20,884 nucleotides of DNA from CAYSXY01 sp964435165 (GCA_964435165.1 CAYSXY010000037.1:1-20884); one strand, 5' to 3'. Shown: positions 5,800 to 14,733, counted from the first letter of the stretch. Notes: a model not told the origin generated them from the sequence alone. Translations and numbers: made by a program.

Positions 5800-7182
5800 T
5801 CACACATGAATGGCGCGGTCAGCAACCGCCAGGGCTGCTTCTTTCACCGCCTCATTGACATCCGGGTGCGAATGACAGGTACGGGCAATATCTTCCGCCG
5901 ATGCGCCATAGGTCATGGCGGTTACGGCCTCCGCAATGATGGTACCGGCCTGTGCGCCAACAATATGCACTCCAAGTACCGTGTCATATTCATTGGTGAG
6001 GATTTTGACGAAACCATCTGTATTGCCCGTCGCACGGGCGCGGCTGTTAGCGGAGAATGGAAACTTGCCAACATTGTATTTGGTGCCCGCCTCTTTCAAT
6101 TGTTCTTCGGTTTTGCCAACGGCGGCCACTTCCGGCATGGTGTAGATGACACTTGGCACCATATCCCAATCGACATGGCCGGCCTGCCCGGCGATCCATT
6201 CCGCGACAGCCACGCCGTCTTCTTCGGCCTTATGAGCCAGCATCGGGCCGTCAATGCAATCGCCAATGGCATAAATATTGTCCACTTTCGTTTGCAGTTT
6301 AGCGTTGACCGGTATGCGGCCATGATCGGACAGGTCAATTCCGACCTTATCCAGCCCGAGCTTGTCGGTATGTGGGCGGCGACCAATGCAGACCAGCACC
6401 ACATCGGCTTTGAGCGTCTCGCTCTTGCCGCCCTTGGCAGGCTCCATCGTCAGTTCAACGCCGGATTTGCTTTTCTTCGCTCCTGTCACCTTGGTGCCGA
6501 GCTTGAAGGTGATGCCCTGCTTTTCCAAGATACGCTTAAACTGCTTGGAGACTTCGCCATCCATGGTCGGCGTGATGCGATCTAAATATTCGATCACGGT
6601 CACCTCTGCGCCCAGGCGCCGCCAAACGGAGCCAAGCTCCAGCCCGATCACGCCGCCGCCGATGACCGCAAGCTTTTTGGGCACTTCTTTCAAATCCAGC
6701 GCGCCGGTGGAGGAGACAATCTGCTTTTCGTCAATCTCAACATCCGGCAGTGGCGTGACTTCCGAGCCGGTGGCGATGATGATGTGTTTGGCCGTGTGCT
6801 TGTCTTTGCCGACGGTCACTTCATTCTTACCAGTGATGGCGCCCAGCCCTTTAAGCCACTCCACCTTGTTTTTCTTAAACAGAAATTCGATGCCTTTGGT
6901 CAGGTCCCCCACCACGGTGTCTTTGCGGCCCAGCATGGCCTTAAGATCGACTGAGAGTTTGCCTTTAATGCCATGGTCAGCGCCGTGGGCACCAGCTTCT
7001 TCAAACAGTTCCGATGAGTGCAGTAAGGCTTTAGAGGGAATGCAACCGACATTGAGGCAGGTGCCGCCGAGTGCATCGCGTTTTTCAACGCAAGCTGTTT
7101 TGAGCCCCAGTTGCGCCGCACGAATTGCCGCTACATATCCGCCGGGCCCGGCGCCAATTACAATGACATCATAATCTGCCAT
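5800..7182 (-). CDS. lpd: Dihydrolipoyl dehydrogenase (E3)
   Basis: E3 re-oxidises the dihydrolipoyl arms of 2-oxo-acid dehydrogenase complexes, passing electrons via FAD and a disulphide to NAD+. The FAD-binding motif GAGPGGYVAA is at residues 10-19. The redox-active pair is Cys42/Cys47 in GGTCLNVGCIPSK, the NAD-binding motif is VIGGGVIGLELG, the second FAD contact is YAIGDCIDGPMLAHKA, and the catalytic dyad is His439/Glu444 in HSHPDVNEA. At 460 residues it is full length. AAAGGA precedes the ATG by a suitable distance. It follows sucB by 79 bp as the last gene of the TCA block, so it probably serves the 2-oxoglutarate dehydrogenase complex, although one E3 may be shared with pyruvate dehydrogenase. 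Confidence 0.96.
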   Translation of the reverse strand: MADYDVIVIGAGPGGYVAAIRAAQLGLKTACVEKRDALGGTCLNVGCIPSKALLHSSELFEEAGAHGADHGIKGKLSVDLKAMLGRKDTVVGDLTKGIEFLFKKNKVEWLKGLGAITGKNEVTVGKDKHTAKHIIIATGSEVTPLPDVEIDEKQIVSSTGALDLKEVPKKLAVIGGGVIGLELGSVWRRLGAEVTVIEYLDRITPTMDGEVSKQFKRILEKQGITFKLGTKVTGAKKSKSGVELTMEPAKGGKSETLKADVVLVCIGRRPHTDKLGLDKVGIDLSDHGRIPVNAKLQTKVDNIYAIGDCIDGPMLAHKAEEDGVAVAEWIAGQAGHVDWDMVPSVIYTMPEVAAVGKTEEQLKEAGTKYNVGKFPFSANSRARATGNTDGFVKILTNEYDTVLGVHIVGAQAGTIIAEAVTAMTYGASAEDIARTCHSHPDVNEAVKEAALAVADRAIHV

Positions 7183-7261
7183 GATCGTTCCTTTATCTTA
7201 ATCGCAACTGGGCCGAATATGCATGTGTACTATCCGGCATCTGTAATATGAATAGCGTTCG

Positions 7262-8485
7262 TTACACGCCCAACAGTAACCGGCGCGGATCTTCGATCAA
7301 TTCCTTAATGGTTTTGAGGAAGGTCACTGACTCACGACCATCGATAATACGGTGGTCATAAGAGAGTGCGGCATACATCATCGGACGAGCGACAATCTGG
7401 CCATTTTTGTCGACCACCGGACGTTGCTCGGTGCGGTGCATACCCAAAATGCCGGATTGCGGCGGGTTGATGATCGGCGTGGACATGAGCGAGCCATACA
7501 CCCCGCCATTGGAGACCGTGAAGGTGCCGCCGGAAAGATCTTCCATCGACAATTTTCCGTCTCTGGCTTTTTTAGCCATCTCGCCGATCTCGCCTTCAAT
7601 CTCAGCCAGCGATTTATGATCCGCATCACGAATCACGGGCACGACCAGGCCTTGTGGCGTGCCAACAGCCACACCAATGTGGTAGTAGTTTTTATATACG
7701 ATTTCATCACCATCGATATGGGCATTCACTTCCGGAATCGCTTTGAGTGCTTCGACCGCCGCTTTCACAAAAAAGCCCATAAAGCCAAGGCGAATGCCGT
7801 GCTTTTTCTCAAAGGCCTCTTTATACTCTTTACGCAAATCAATCACCGTCCCCATGTCAATATCATTGAAGGTGGTGAGGATAGCCGCCGTATTTTGTGA
7901 CTCTTTCAGGCGCTGAGCAATTTTGCGACGCAGGCCTGACATGCGCACACGTTCTTCGCGATCTTTGTCTGACAGCGGGCCAGCAACTGCCGGCGCGGCT
8001 TTCGCGGCTCCGCCGCTTTCCATAAATTTAAGCACATCTTCTTTGGTGATGCGTCCGTCCTTGCCGGTTGCCGGAATCTGCTTGGGGTCGAGTTTGTTTT
8101 CCGTCACCAGCTTTTGCACGGCTGGCGCCAGCGGGTGGTCAGCATTTGCGGCTTTGGCAGGTGCCGCCTCTTCTTTTGCTGCTTCTTTTTTCGGCTCGTC
8201 CTGTTTTTTATCATCATTGGCGGTGTTGGCTTTGGCCGCTTTCGCATCGCCTTCGCTCAACGTGCCCAGAATCGCGCCGACTTCGACCGTGGCGCCTTCT
8301 TCGACCTGAATCTCGCTTAACACGCCCGCGCTTTCGGCATTCACTTCCAGCGTGACTTTATCCGTCTCCAACTCAACGATCGGCTCGTCCTGTGAGACGG
8401 CATCACCGACGGATTTGAACCACCGGGCGACAATCGCTTCGGTCACAGACTCACCCAATGTAGGCACTTTGATCGGCTGGCTCAT
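7262..8485 (-). CDS. sucB: 2-oxoglutarate dehydrogenase E2, dihydrolipoyl succinyltransferase
   Basis: SucB transfers the succinyl group from E1-bound thiamine via its lipoyl arm to CoA and forms the structural core of the complex. There is one lipoyl domain at residues 1-75 with the lipoylated Lys43 in ETDKVTLEV, then an Ala/Lys/Glu-rich flexible linker (about 78-115) and a peripheral-subunit-binding domain (HPLAPAVQKLV ... GRITKEDVLKF). The catalytic domain ends SYDHRIIDGRESVTFL with active-site His378 and Asp382. The N-terminal VPTLGESVTEA and the DIDMGTVIDLRK segment are characteristic of succinyl- rather than acetyltransferases. The length of 407 residues is typical. It lies downstream of sucA, with the GNAT gene in between and 118 bp before its own start; GGAG precedes the ATG. 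Confidence 0.96.
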   Translation of the reverse strand: MSQPIKVPTLGESVTEAIVARWFKSVGDAVSQDEPIVELETDKVTLEVNAESAGVLSEIQVEEGATVEVGAILGTLSEGDAKAAKANTANDDKKQDEPKKEAAKEEAAPAKAANADHPLAPAVQKLVTENKLDPKQIPATGKDGRITKEDVLKFMESGGAAKAAPAVAGPLSDKDREERVRMSGLRRKIAQRLKESQNTAAILTTFNDIDMGTVIDLRKEYKEAFEKKHGIRLGFMGFFVKAAVEALKAIPEVNAHIDGDEIVYKNYYHIGVAVGTPQGLVVPVIRDADHKSLAEIEGEIGEMAKKARDGKLSMEDLSGGTFTVSNGGVYGSLMSTPIINPPQSGILGMHRTEQRPVVDKNGQIVARPMMYAALSYDHRIIDGRESVTFLKTIKELIEDPRRLLLGV

Positions 8486-8603
8486 GATATCTGATCTCCA
8501 TAAATCGCAGCATAAATGACCTATACTGCTTGCGGGCTATATTTAACGCTTCCTGCCAATAGTTCAAGTTCTCACACCACTCTTAACATATGATTTTTGC
8601 TTT

Positions 8604-9125
8604 TTACTCGTTCATTTGTCGCAGTGGTTTTTGCATCACATAATCTATAAAACGGTATGGGCCCATCTGCACCGGTGCTTCGCCGATCACACGCATGCCG
8701 AGGCGCGTGTAAAAAGCGATGGCAGCCTCGTTATCACGGTGCACATACAGCGCTAAGCTGTGTGCTGCAGGAAAATATTCCTGCGCCGCCTGAATAAGCG
8801 CCTTACCAACCCCTCGACCTTGCATTGAGGGCAAGACATAAAGCTTTTTGATCCAAAGCGCCTGGTCCTGCTGATAGGCTGATGCATAAGCAATGGGCTG
8901 TGCGTCATCGTCATATGCCAGCCAGAAGCGATGCCCTTGTGTATCCATTTCATCGCGCAGTGCTTCCGGATGATAAATGCTCTCTACCATCGGGCCAATC
9001 TGCTCATGCGGAATTATCCCGTCAAACGCCTTCGGCCAGATGGTCTTGGCAAGCGAGATGATGATAGCGATGTCCGATGTCCCAGCCGGTCGAACCGTCA
9101 CTTTCGATCTGCTAACAACCTCCAC
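8604..9125 (-). CDS. GNAT-family N-acetyltransferase nested between sucA and sucB
   Basis: The GNAT fold is recognisable: beta1 VTVRPAGTSDIAII, the central strand LWIKKLYVLPSMQGRGVGKALI with the acetyl-CoA pyrophosphate loop QGRGVGKA, then LALYVHRDNEAAIAFYTRLGMRVIGE. Such enzymes acetylate a small molecule, peptide or protein amine; the substrate cannot be inferred. No ATG is available near the N-terminus. Candidate starts are GTG 9125 (chosen; one base after the sucA stop), TTG 9134 (AAGGA 5 bases upstream, overlapping the sucA stop) and GTG 9101. All imply translational coupling to sucA. The longer frame to 9221 would overlap sucA by 95 bp and adds residues unlike GNAT N-termini. The domain is secure, the start is not. 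Confidence 0.8.
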   Translation of the reverse strand: MEVVSRSKVTVRPAGTSDIAIIISLAKTIWPKAFDGIIPHEQIGPMVESIYHPEALRDEMDTQGHRFWLAYDDDAQPIAYASAYQQDQALWIKKLYVLPSMQGRGVGKALIQAAQEYFPAAHSLALYVHRDNEAAIAFYTRLGMRVIGEAPVQMGPYRFIDYVMQKPLRQMNE

Positions 9126-9126
9126 G

Positions 9127-12027
9127 TCAGGCAAGCGCTTCCTTGACCAGGCTTTGTTGTTCACGATTGTGCACTTTGAGATAACCGGCTGCCGGTGAGG
9201 CCGCTTCGGGCCGACCGACATAACGCGGGCGTCCGGCCTTATGCTTGATGCGGCTTAAGGTTCCCTCGATACGGCGATCCAAAAATGCCCAGGCTCCCAT
9301 ATTCTCTGGTTCTTCCTGACACCAGATGATCTCTGCATTTTTGTAAGGCTTCAATATTTCACCCAGCATTTTATCCGGATAGGGGTAGAATTGCTCCATA
9401 CGCACCAGTGATACATCTTTCAGCCCTTGTTTATCCCGAGCCTCCAGCAAGTCATAATAGACCTTGCCGCTACTGATCACGACCTTGCGTATTTTACTAT
9501 CCGCGGCCAGCGAGGCATGCTCGCCGATGACCGGGCGGAATTGTGTTCCCGCCACCATCTCATCAAGCGTGGAGACACATAATTTATGCCGCAGCAATGA
9601 TTTTGGCGTCATCATCACCAACGGTTTGCGAAATGGCCGGTGCAACTGACGACGCAGAATGTGGAAATAATTGGCCGGTGTGGAACAATTTGCCACTTGC
9701 ATATTATCTTGTGCACAGAGGCGAAGGAACCGCTCTAGCCGAGCCGAGCTATGCTCCGGCCCCTGACCTTCATATCCGTGCGGCAACAACATGACCAGGC
9801 CACTCATCCGCAGCCATTTCATCTCTGCGCAGGAAATAAACTGGTCGATAATGACTTGTGCGCCATTGGCAAAATCGCCAAATTGCGCCTCCCATAAAGT
9901 CAGCGCTTTGGGCGATGTCTGGCTGTAACCATATTCAAAGCCCAGCACGGCGAATTCTGACAGGTTACTGTTGTGAATTTCGAGGCATTCCTGCCCGTCT
10001 TCAATATTGTTGAGCGGCACATAATGCTGTTCATTTTGTTGATCAACGAGAACGGCATGGCGCTGAGAGAAGGTGCCGCGCTGACAATCCTGTCCGGTCA
10101 TGCGGATCGGATGGCCTTCCAACAGCAAGGTGCCGAATGCCAATGCCTCACCGGTCGCCCAGTCGATTTTCTCGCCTGTTTCAATCATTGTCCGCTTGGC
10201 ATCGAGCTGACGCAAGATTTTACGGTTGGCCTCAATGTCTTTCGGATGTTCGGAAATAGCCTTTCCGACTTTTTCCAGTATCTTTTTCTCAACACCCGTA
10301 TCGGCATCGGGATGGTCGCCTTCCGGCCGCGACATGTCACTCCAATGGCCTTTGAGCCAGTTCGCTTCATTCGGCTGATAACTTTTGGCTGCCTCAAACT
10401 CGCCTTCAAAGAATTTTTTCTGTTCTTCCCACATGGCGTTGACATCCTGCTCGGTCAGTGCACCTTCGGCGATGAGCCGCTCACCATAGAGCCTGGCCTG
10501 TGATTTATGCTGCTTGATTGCCTTATACATAATGGGCTGGGTGAAGGATGGCTCATCGCTTTCATTATGCCCATATTTGCGGTAGCAGAATATGTCGATT
10601 ACGACGTCTTTCTTGAATTGCTGACGAAATTCCACGGCCATCTGGCAGACATAGCACACTGCTTCCGGATCATCACCATTGACATGAAAAATCGGCGCCC
10701 CGACCATCCGTGCAACATCAGACGGGTATGGCGAGGAACGTGCATGTTTCGGGCTGGTGGTAAAGCCGATCTGGTTATTGACAATAATATGAATTGTTCC
10801 CCCGGTGCGATAGCCCTTTAATTCGCTGAGTGATAAGGTTTCGGCCACCACGCCTTGCCCGGCAAAGGCGGCGTCGCCATGAAGCAACACTCCCATCGCT
10901 TCTAAGCGCTCTTCATCCCCGATCATATCCTGTTTCGCGCGCACCTTGCCGACAACGACGGGGTCGACTGCCTCTAAATGCGACGGGTTGGAGGCCAGTG
11001 ACACGTGCACCGTATGTTCGCCATCATCGAGCTGTCGGTCAGACGATGCGCCAAGGTGATATTTCACATCACCTGAGCTTTCCAGCCACTCCGGATAATC
11101 CAGATTACCATGAAAAAGAGAGAATAATTCAACATACGGTTTTTTCATCACCGTCGTCAGGACATTCATACGACCACGATGCGGCATGCCGATGATAATT
11201 TCTTTCACCCCTTGCCGTGCCGCCGTGATAACGACGGTTTCCATCCCCGGCACCATGCTGTCGCCACCCTGTACAGAGAAGCGTTTCATCCCCGGGTATT
11301 TGACCTGCAGAAACTCCTCGAAACTTTCGACTTCGATCAGGTCTTTGAGAATGTATTTTTTAACCTGAGAATCGAGGGCAAAATCGCCATGCGTGGCCTC
11401 AAACCGCTCCTGAATCCAGCTTTTTTGATCGGGATGCTGGATGTGCATAAATTCCACACCGATCGTTCGGCAGTAGGTTTTGCGCAGAATGCTGGTGATT
11501 TCACGCAGGGTCGCCTGCTCGTATCCAAGCACACCATGAATATGAATCGGCTTATCCATATCCTCTTCACTGAAGCCGTATGCAGACGGATCGAGCTCCG
11601 GATGATCTAACTTGTCCGTAATGCCCAGCGGATCTAGATTGGCGTGAAAATGCCCGCGCACTCGGTAGGCGCGAATCAACATTAAAGCACGGACACTTTC
11701 ATGTGATGCGATCGCCAAGGCCTTAGGATCTATTCCAGCTTTCGATTGATTGGCGGCACGTTCTGCTAACTCTTCGCTACTGACCTGACCTATCACGGCG
11801 CTTTTGCCATCTCCCCAGCTCGGCCCTCTCGCTTCGCGGAGCACCGTGACCGCATCATCGCCCATCTGATCAAAGAGGGCGCGCCAACTAGCGTCGATTG
11901 ATGCTGGATTTTCGACATAGCGCGCATAGAGCTCTTCGACAAAAATGCTGTTGGCGCCAAACAGCATGTCATATTCAGCAAATTCGGAAATAGGCGTTGA
12001 TGTAGAAGATGCCATAGAGATGTCCAT
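9127..12027 (-). CDS. sucA: 2-oxoglutarate dehydrogenase E1 component
   Basis: E1 decarboxylates 2-oxoglutarate with thiamine diphosphate and transfers the succinyl group to the lipoyl arm of SucB. It has an N-terminal E1 helical segment (about 17-55, FVEELYARYVENP), then the substrate-channel region with GMPHRGRMNVL at 280-290. The thiamine-diphosphate motif GDAAFAGQG starts at 384 and closes with NN at 417-418. A C-terminal transketolase-like half contains LLPHGYEGQGPEHSSARLERFL. The length of 966 residues is within family range. ATG 12027 has no clear ribosome site; the in-frame ATG at 12015 has GGA 7 bases before it and gives MASSTSTPISEFAEYD, so it may be the true start. A strong hairpin at 12042-12065 lies just upstream. 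Confidence 0.96.
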   Translation of the reverse strand: MDISMASSTSTPISEFAEYDMLFGANSIFVEELYARYVENPASIDASWRALFDQMGDDAVTVLREARGPSWGDGKSAVIGQVSSEELAERAANQSKAGIDPKALAIASHESVRALMLIRAYRVRGHFHANLDPLGITDKLDHPELDPSAYGFSEEDMDKPIHIHGVLGYEQATLREITSILRKTYCRTIGVEFMHIQHPDQKSWIQERFEATHGDFALDSQVKKYILKDLIEVESFEEFLQVKYPGMKRFSVQGGDSMVPGMETVVITAARQGVKEIIIGMPHRGRMNVLTTVMKKPYVELFSLFHGNLDYPEWLESSGDVKYHLGASSDRQLDDGEHTVHVSLASNPSHLEAVDPVVVGKVRAKQDMIGDEERLEAMGVLLHGDAAFAGQGVVAETLSLSELKGYRTGGTIHIIVNNQIGFTTSPKHARSSPYPSDVARMVGAPIFHVNGDDPEAVCYVCQMAVEFRQQFKKDVVIDIFCYRKYGHNESDEPSFTQPIMYKAIKQHKSQARLYGERLIAEGALTEQDVNAMWEEQKKFFEGEFEAAKSYQPNEANWLKGHWSDMSRPEGDHPDADTGVEKKILEKVGKAISEHPKDIEANRKILRQLDAKRTMIETGEKIDWATGEALAFGTLLLEGHPIRMTGQDCQRGTFSQRHAVLVDQQNEQHYVPLNNIEDGQECLEIHNSNLSEFAVLGFEYGYSQTSPKALTLWEAQFGDFANGAQVIIDQFISCAEMKWLRMSGLVMLLPHGYEGQGPEHSSARLERFLRLCAQDNMQVANCSTPANYFHILRRQLHRPFRKPLVMMTPKSLLRHKLCVSTLDEMVAGTQFRPVIGEHASLAADSKIRKVVISSGKVYYDLLEARDKQGLKDVSLVRMEQFYPYPDKMLGEILKPYKNAEIIWCQEEPENMGAWAFLDRRIEGTLSRIKHKAGRPRYVGRPEAASPAAGYLKVHNREQQSLVKEALA

Positions 12028-12041
12028 TCATCAGTGAAACG

Positions 12042-12065
12042 AAAGGGCGCAATTACGCGCCCTTT
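12042..12065 (-). terminator. Hairpin between sucD and sucA (terminator or attenuator candidate)
   Basis: AAAGGGCGC and GCGCCCTTT are perfect 9-bp arms around a 6-base loop. On the minus strand the second arm is followed by CGTTT, so the run of T is TTT-CG-TTT. That is a weak but plausible intrinsic terminator. It is 97 bp after the sucD stop and only 14 bp before ATG 12027. Confidence 0.55.
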
Positions 12066-12161
12066 GAATCAACATAAAACACAGGTTTTGACAATAGCTT
12101 AATGAAAATGGTTACTGTTTTTTGCCGTTCGAGGAGTAGGCAGTCGCTCATTTGCCGCCTA

Positions 12162-13037
12162 TTACGCCGCCAGGGCCTGCTTCATCGTACTACCCAATTC
12201 AGCAGGTGAATCAGCCACATGCATTCCGGCTGATTTCATGGCTTCGATTTTATCTTCGGCTCCGCCTTTACCGCCGGAAATAATTGCCCCGGCATGGCCC
12301 ATGCGCTTGCCCGGAGGCGCGGTACGCCCGGCGACAAAACCAACAATAGGTTTTTTGGTCTTGGAGTGTTTAATAAAATCGGCCGCGTCTTCTTCTGCCG
12401 TGCCACCAATCTCACCGATCATAATTACGGCGTCCGTGTCCGGGTCAGCCAGGAATAGTTCCAGTACATCAACAAAGTTGGTGCCGTTGACAGGGTCGCC
12501 CCCAATACCAACACAGGTGGATTGTCCCATTCCATGCTCCGTCGTTTGATTGACGGCTTCATACGTCAATGTGCCGGAGCGCGAGAGAATGCCCACACGG
12601 CCCTTTTTGTGAATATGGCCCGGCATGATGCCGATCTTGCACTCATCCGGCGTGATCACACCCGGACAGTTTGGCCCAACTAGCCGCGTGTTGGATCCGG
12701 CGAGTGCTTTTTTCACCTTCACCATATCCAGCACCGGAATGCCCTCGGTGATGCAGATGGCCAGTTCGATCTCTGCGTCGATCGCTTCTAAAATAGCGTC
12801 GGCCGCAAAGGGAGGGGGCACATAAATCACCGACGCATTGGCTCCTGTTTGCTCTTTAGCTTCGGCCACCGTGTTAAATACCGGCAAGTCAAGATGGCTT
12901 TGGCCGCCTTTGTTCGGCGTGACGCCTCCAACCATTTTGGTGCCATAGGCAACGGCCTGTTCGGTGTGGAACGTCCCTTCTTTCCCGGTGATGCCCTGAC
13001 AAATAACCTTGGTGTTCTGATCAATAAGAATAGCCAT
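12162..13037 (-). CDS. sucD: Succinyl-CoA synthetase, alpha subunit
   Basis: With SucC it converts succinyl-CoA, ADP (or GDP) and phosphate to succinate, CoA and ATP (or GTP). The CoA-binding Rossmann domain is N-terminal (VICQGITGKEGTFHT, then GGVTPNKGG). The phosphorylated histidine is His248 in MGHAGAIISGG. The ligase signatures VGPNCPGVITP and GILSRSGTLTYE are both present. The length of 291 residues is canonical. Only 12 bp separate it from sucC, AGGA precedes the ATG, and the pair is certainly one transcript. Confidence 0.97.
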   Translation of the reverse strand: MAILIDQNTKVICQGITGKEGTFHTEQAVAYGTKMVGGVTPNKGGQSHLDLPVFNTVAEAKEQTGANASVIYVPPPFAADAILEAIDAEIELAICITEGIPVLDMVKVKKALAGSNTRLVGPNCPGVITPDECKIGIMPGHIHKKGRVGILSRSGTLTYEAVNQTTEHGMGQSTCVGIGGDPVNGTNFVDVLELFLADPDTDAVIMIGEIGGTAEEDAADFIKHSKTKKPIVGFVAGRTAPPGKRMGHAGAIISGGKGGAEDKIEAMKSAGMHVADSPAELGSTMKQALAA

Positions 13038-13049
13038 GAGAGATGTTCC

Positions 13050-14225
13050 TTATGCTGCGCGCTGTTGTTTGAGGGCCTTGACCACCTTGTCTGCCGCATC
13101 GGCCAAATCATTGGCCGGGGTGATGGCCAGGCCAGAACCTGAGAGCAGCTCTTTCCCTCGCTCGACATTGGTGCCGGCCAGACGCACGACCAGCGGAATA
13201 TCAAGGCTCACTTCTTTCGCAGCGGCAATGATGCCCTCCGCAATGACATCACAGCGCATAATGCCACCAAAAATATTGACCAGAATCGCTTCGACATTTG
13301 GATCGGACAGGATCAGCTTGAAGGCTTCCGTCACTTTTTCCTTATTGGCTCCACCACCAACATCGAGAAAGTTGGCTGGTTCGCCGCCATAAAGCTTGAT
13401 GATGTCCATGGTTGCCATGGCCAGTCCTGCCCCATTGACCATGCAGCCGATATTTCCATCCATTTTGATATAGCTGAGATCAAATTTTGTCGCTTCACGC
13501 TCTAAGGGCTCTTCTTCATCTTCATCGCGCAATTCAACAATCTCCGGATGGCGATAGAGCGCATTATCGTCAAAATTAAATTTTGCATCGAGGGCGATAA
13601 TTTTATCGTCCCCCGTAATCACGAGCGGATTAATTTCCAGCTGGCTGGCGTCGGTCGAGACAAACGCATCATAGAGCGCGGAGACAAAGGTGAAAAACTC
13701 TTTCTGCAGTGACTTATCCAACCCCAGGCCAAATGCCAAACGGCGGGCATGGAAAGGTTGGAATCCGGCTGCCGGGTCAACGGCCACCATGATGATAGCG
13801 TCAGGATTTTCAGCCGCCACTTCTTCAATTTCAACGCCGCCTTCTCTGGAGGCCATGAAGGTAACACCGCTCGTTTCACGATCCACCACCACGCCGAGGT
13901 AAAGTTCCGTTTTGATGTCGCTACCTTCTTCAATATAGACACGCTTGACTTCCTTCCCTTCCGGGCCGGTTTGGTGCGTGACCAATGTCATGCCAATCAT
14001 CTCGGATGCATACTGCTTCACTTCATCCGGTGATTTCGCCAGTTTGACGCCACCTGCTTTTCCGCGCCCTCCGGCATGAATTTGCGCTTTCACCACCGTC
14101 ACCTTGCTACCAAGTTTTTTCGCGGCATCCTCCGCTTCATCCGGCGTGTAGGCAACATGGCCGCGCGGCACTGCTACACCATAGCTGGAGAGAATGGTCT
14201 TTGCCTGATATTCATGAATATTCAT
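13050..14225 (-). CDS. sucC: Succinyl-CoA synthetase, beta subunit
   Basis: SucC carries the nucleotide-binding half of succinyl-CoA synthetase. It starts MNIHEYQAKTILSSYGV, the family N-terminus, and has the ATP-grasp elements VVKAQIHAGGRGKAGGVKLA and LEINPLVITGDDKIIALDAK. It ends with the CoA-ligase-type domain, including GNIGCMVNGAGLAMATMD, LDVGGGANKEKVTEAF and ILVNIFGGIMRCDVIA. The length of 391 residues is normal. AGGA lies before the ATG. It is preceded by 185 bp without a gene, holding a GGCGGCA hairpin at 14291-14310 and several A/T-rich blocks where a promoter could lie. Confidence 0.97.
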   Translation of the reverse strand: MNIHEYQAKTILSSYGVAVPRGHVAYTPDEAEDAAKKLGSKVTVVKAQIHAGGRGKAGGVKLAKSPDEVKQYASEMIGMTLVTHQTGPEGKEVKRVYIEEGSDIKTELYLGVVVDRETSGVTFMASREGGVEIEEVAAENPDAIIMVAVDPAAGFQPFHARRLAFGLGLDKSLQKEFFTFVSALYDAFVSTDASQLEINPLVITGDDKIIALDAKFNFDDNALYRHPEIVELRDEDEEEPLEREATKFDLSYIKMDGNIGCMVNGAGLAMATMDIIKLYGGEPANFLDVGGGANKEKVTEAFKLILSDPNVEAILVNIFGGIMRCDVIAEGIIAAAKEVSLDIPLVVRLAGTNVERGKELLSGSGLAITPANDLADAADKVVKALKQQRAA

Positions 14226-14290
14226 AAGGCATCCTATACTGATTTGGGTGTAACGAGCATAGCGCCCGCGTCATAAGAATGTATTAATCC

Positions 14291-14310
14291 GGCGGCACCA
14301 TAATGCCGCC
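14291..14310. repeat. Hairpin in the gap between the small coiled-coil gene and sucC
   Basis: GGCGGCA (14291-14297) and TGCCGCC (14304-14310) pair perfectly around CCATAA. It is followed on the minus strand by GGATTAATAC, with no T-run. It may act as a transcript stabiliser or a weak terminator between the mdh segment and sucCD. Confidence 0.4.
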
Positions 14311-14410
14311 CTACCTGCGATGCAACCTTCTTTGATCTATCCTGGATATGATTACCATATGCAATGACTATGGTGGCCACTTAAACGGTTAGGAGATTAA
14401 AGGACAAGGA

Positions 14411-14716
14411 TTATGCAATAATTAACGCGACAATTAGCGCGAAAATAATCGCAGCCGGAATCGGGTTTTCTTTAATCCACTCCTGCGCCTGCCCAATTTT
14501 TTCTTTCCCTTCTTCCGATAGCAATTCCACCGTTTCCGTATGGCTCTGGCGCAGCGATGCCACCTCTTGTTCCAGCTCTGTCAGGCGTTTTTCCATATCT
14601 TTCACCTGACCTTCTACTGTCGAATTATTGGCCGCTTTGGCTTTTGTCGTCGTTGACGATGATTTTTTTGCCGTTGTTTCTTTGTCAGATGTGCTTGCTT
14701 TCTTGCTTTCTGTCAT
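14411..14716 (-). CDS. Small coiled-coil protein with C-terminal membrane anchor (DUF883/ElaB-YqjD-like)
   Basis: The N-terminus is a Ser/Thr/Lys-rich polar tail. A heptad-patterned coiled coil follows (VEGQVKDMEKRLTELEQEVA, then LRQSHTETVELLSEEGKEKI), and the last ~18 residues form one hydrophobic helix (NPIPAAIIFALIVALIIA). This layout, with an amphipathic coil and the anchor at the very end, is that of DUF883/ElaB/YqjD-type proteins, which tether to the inner membrane. The homology is inferred from layout only. The ATG at 14716 is preferred because AGAGGA sits 9 bases upstream; ATG 14725 directly abuts that sequence. It begins 17 bp after the mdh stop and so is probably co-transcribed with mdh and the suc genes. 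Confidence 0.7.
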   Translation of the reverse strand: MTESKKASTSDKETTAKKSSSTTTKAKAANNSTVEGQVKDMEKRLTELEQEVASLRQSHTETVELLSEEGKEKIGQAQEWIKENPIPAAIIFALIVALIIA

Positions 14717-14733
14717 CTCCAACATTCCTCTCT

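Noticed and set aside
5501..5809. 102-codon alternative plus-strand frame over the small membrane gene
   Set aside because: Cys/Trp/Arg-rich, no coherent hydrophobic segment; the overlapping frame at 5587 gives a clean membrane helix instead.
5806..6585. 259-codon plus-strand frame opposite lpd
   Set aside because: Antisense shadow of a clearly conserved lpd; the translation shows no domain and the frame arises from the codon pattern of the real gene.
6362..7174. 270-codon plus-strand frame opposite the N-terminal half of lpd
   Set aside because: Ser/Pro/Thr-rich translation typical of an antisense frame, entirely inside lpd, no ribosome site or family motif.
9973..10503. 176-codon plus-strand frame inside sucA
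   Set aside because: Fully antisense to SucA catalytic region; no recognised motif.
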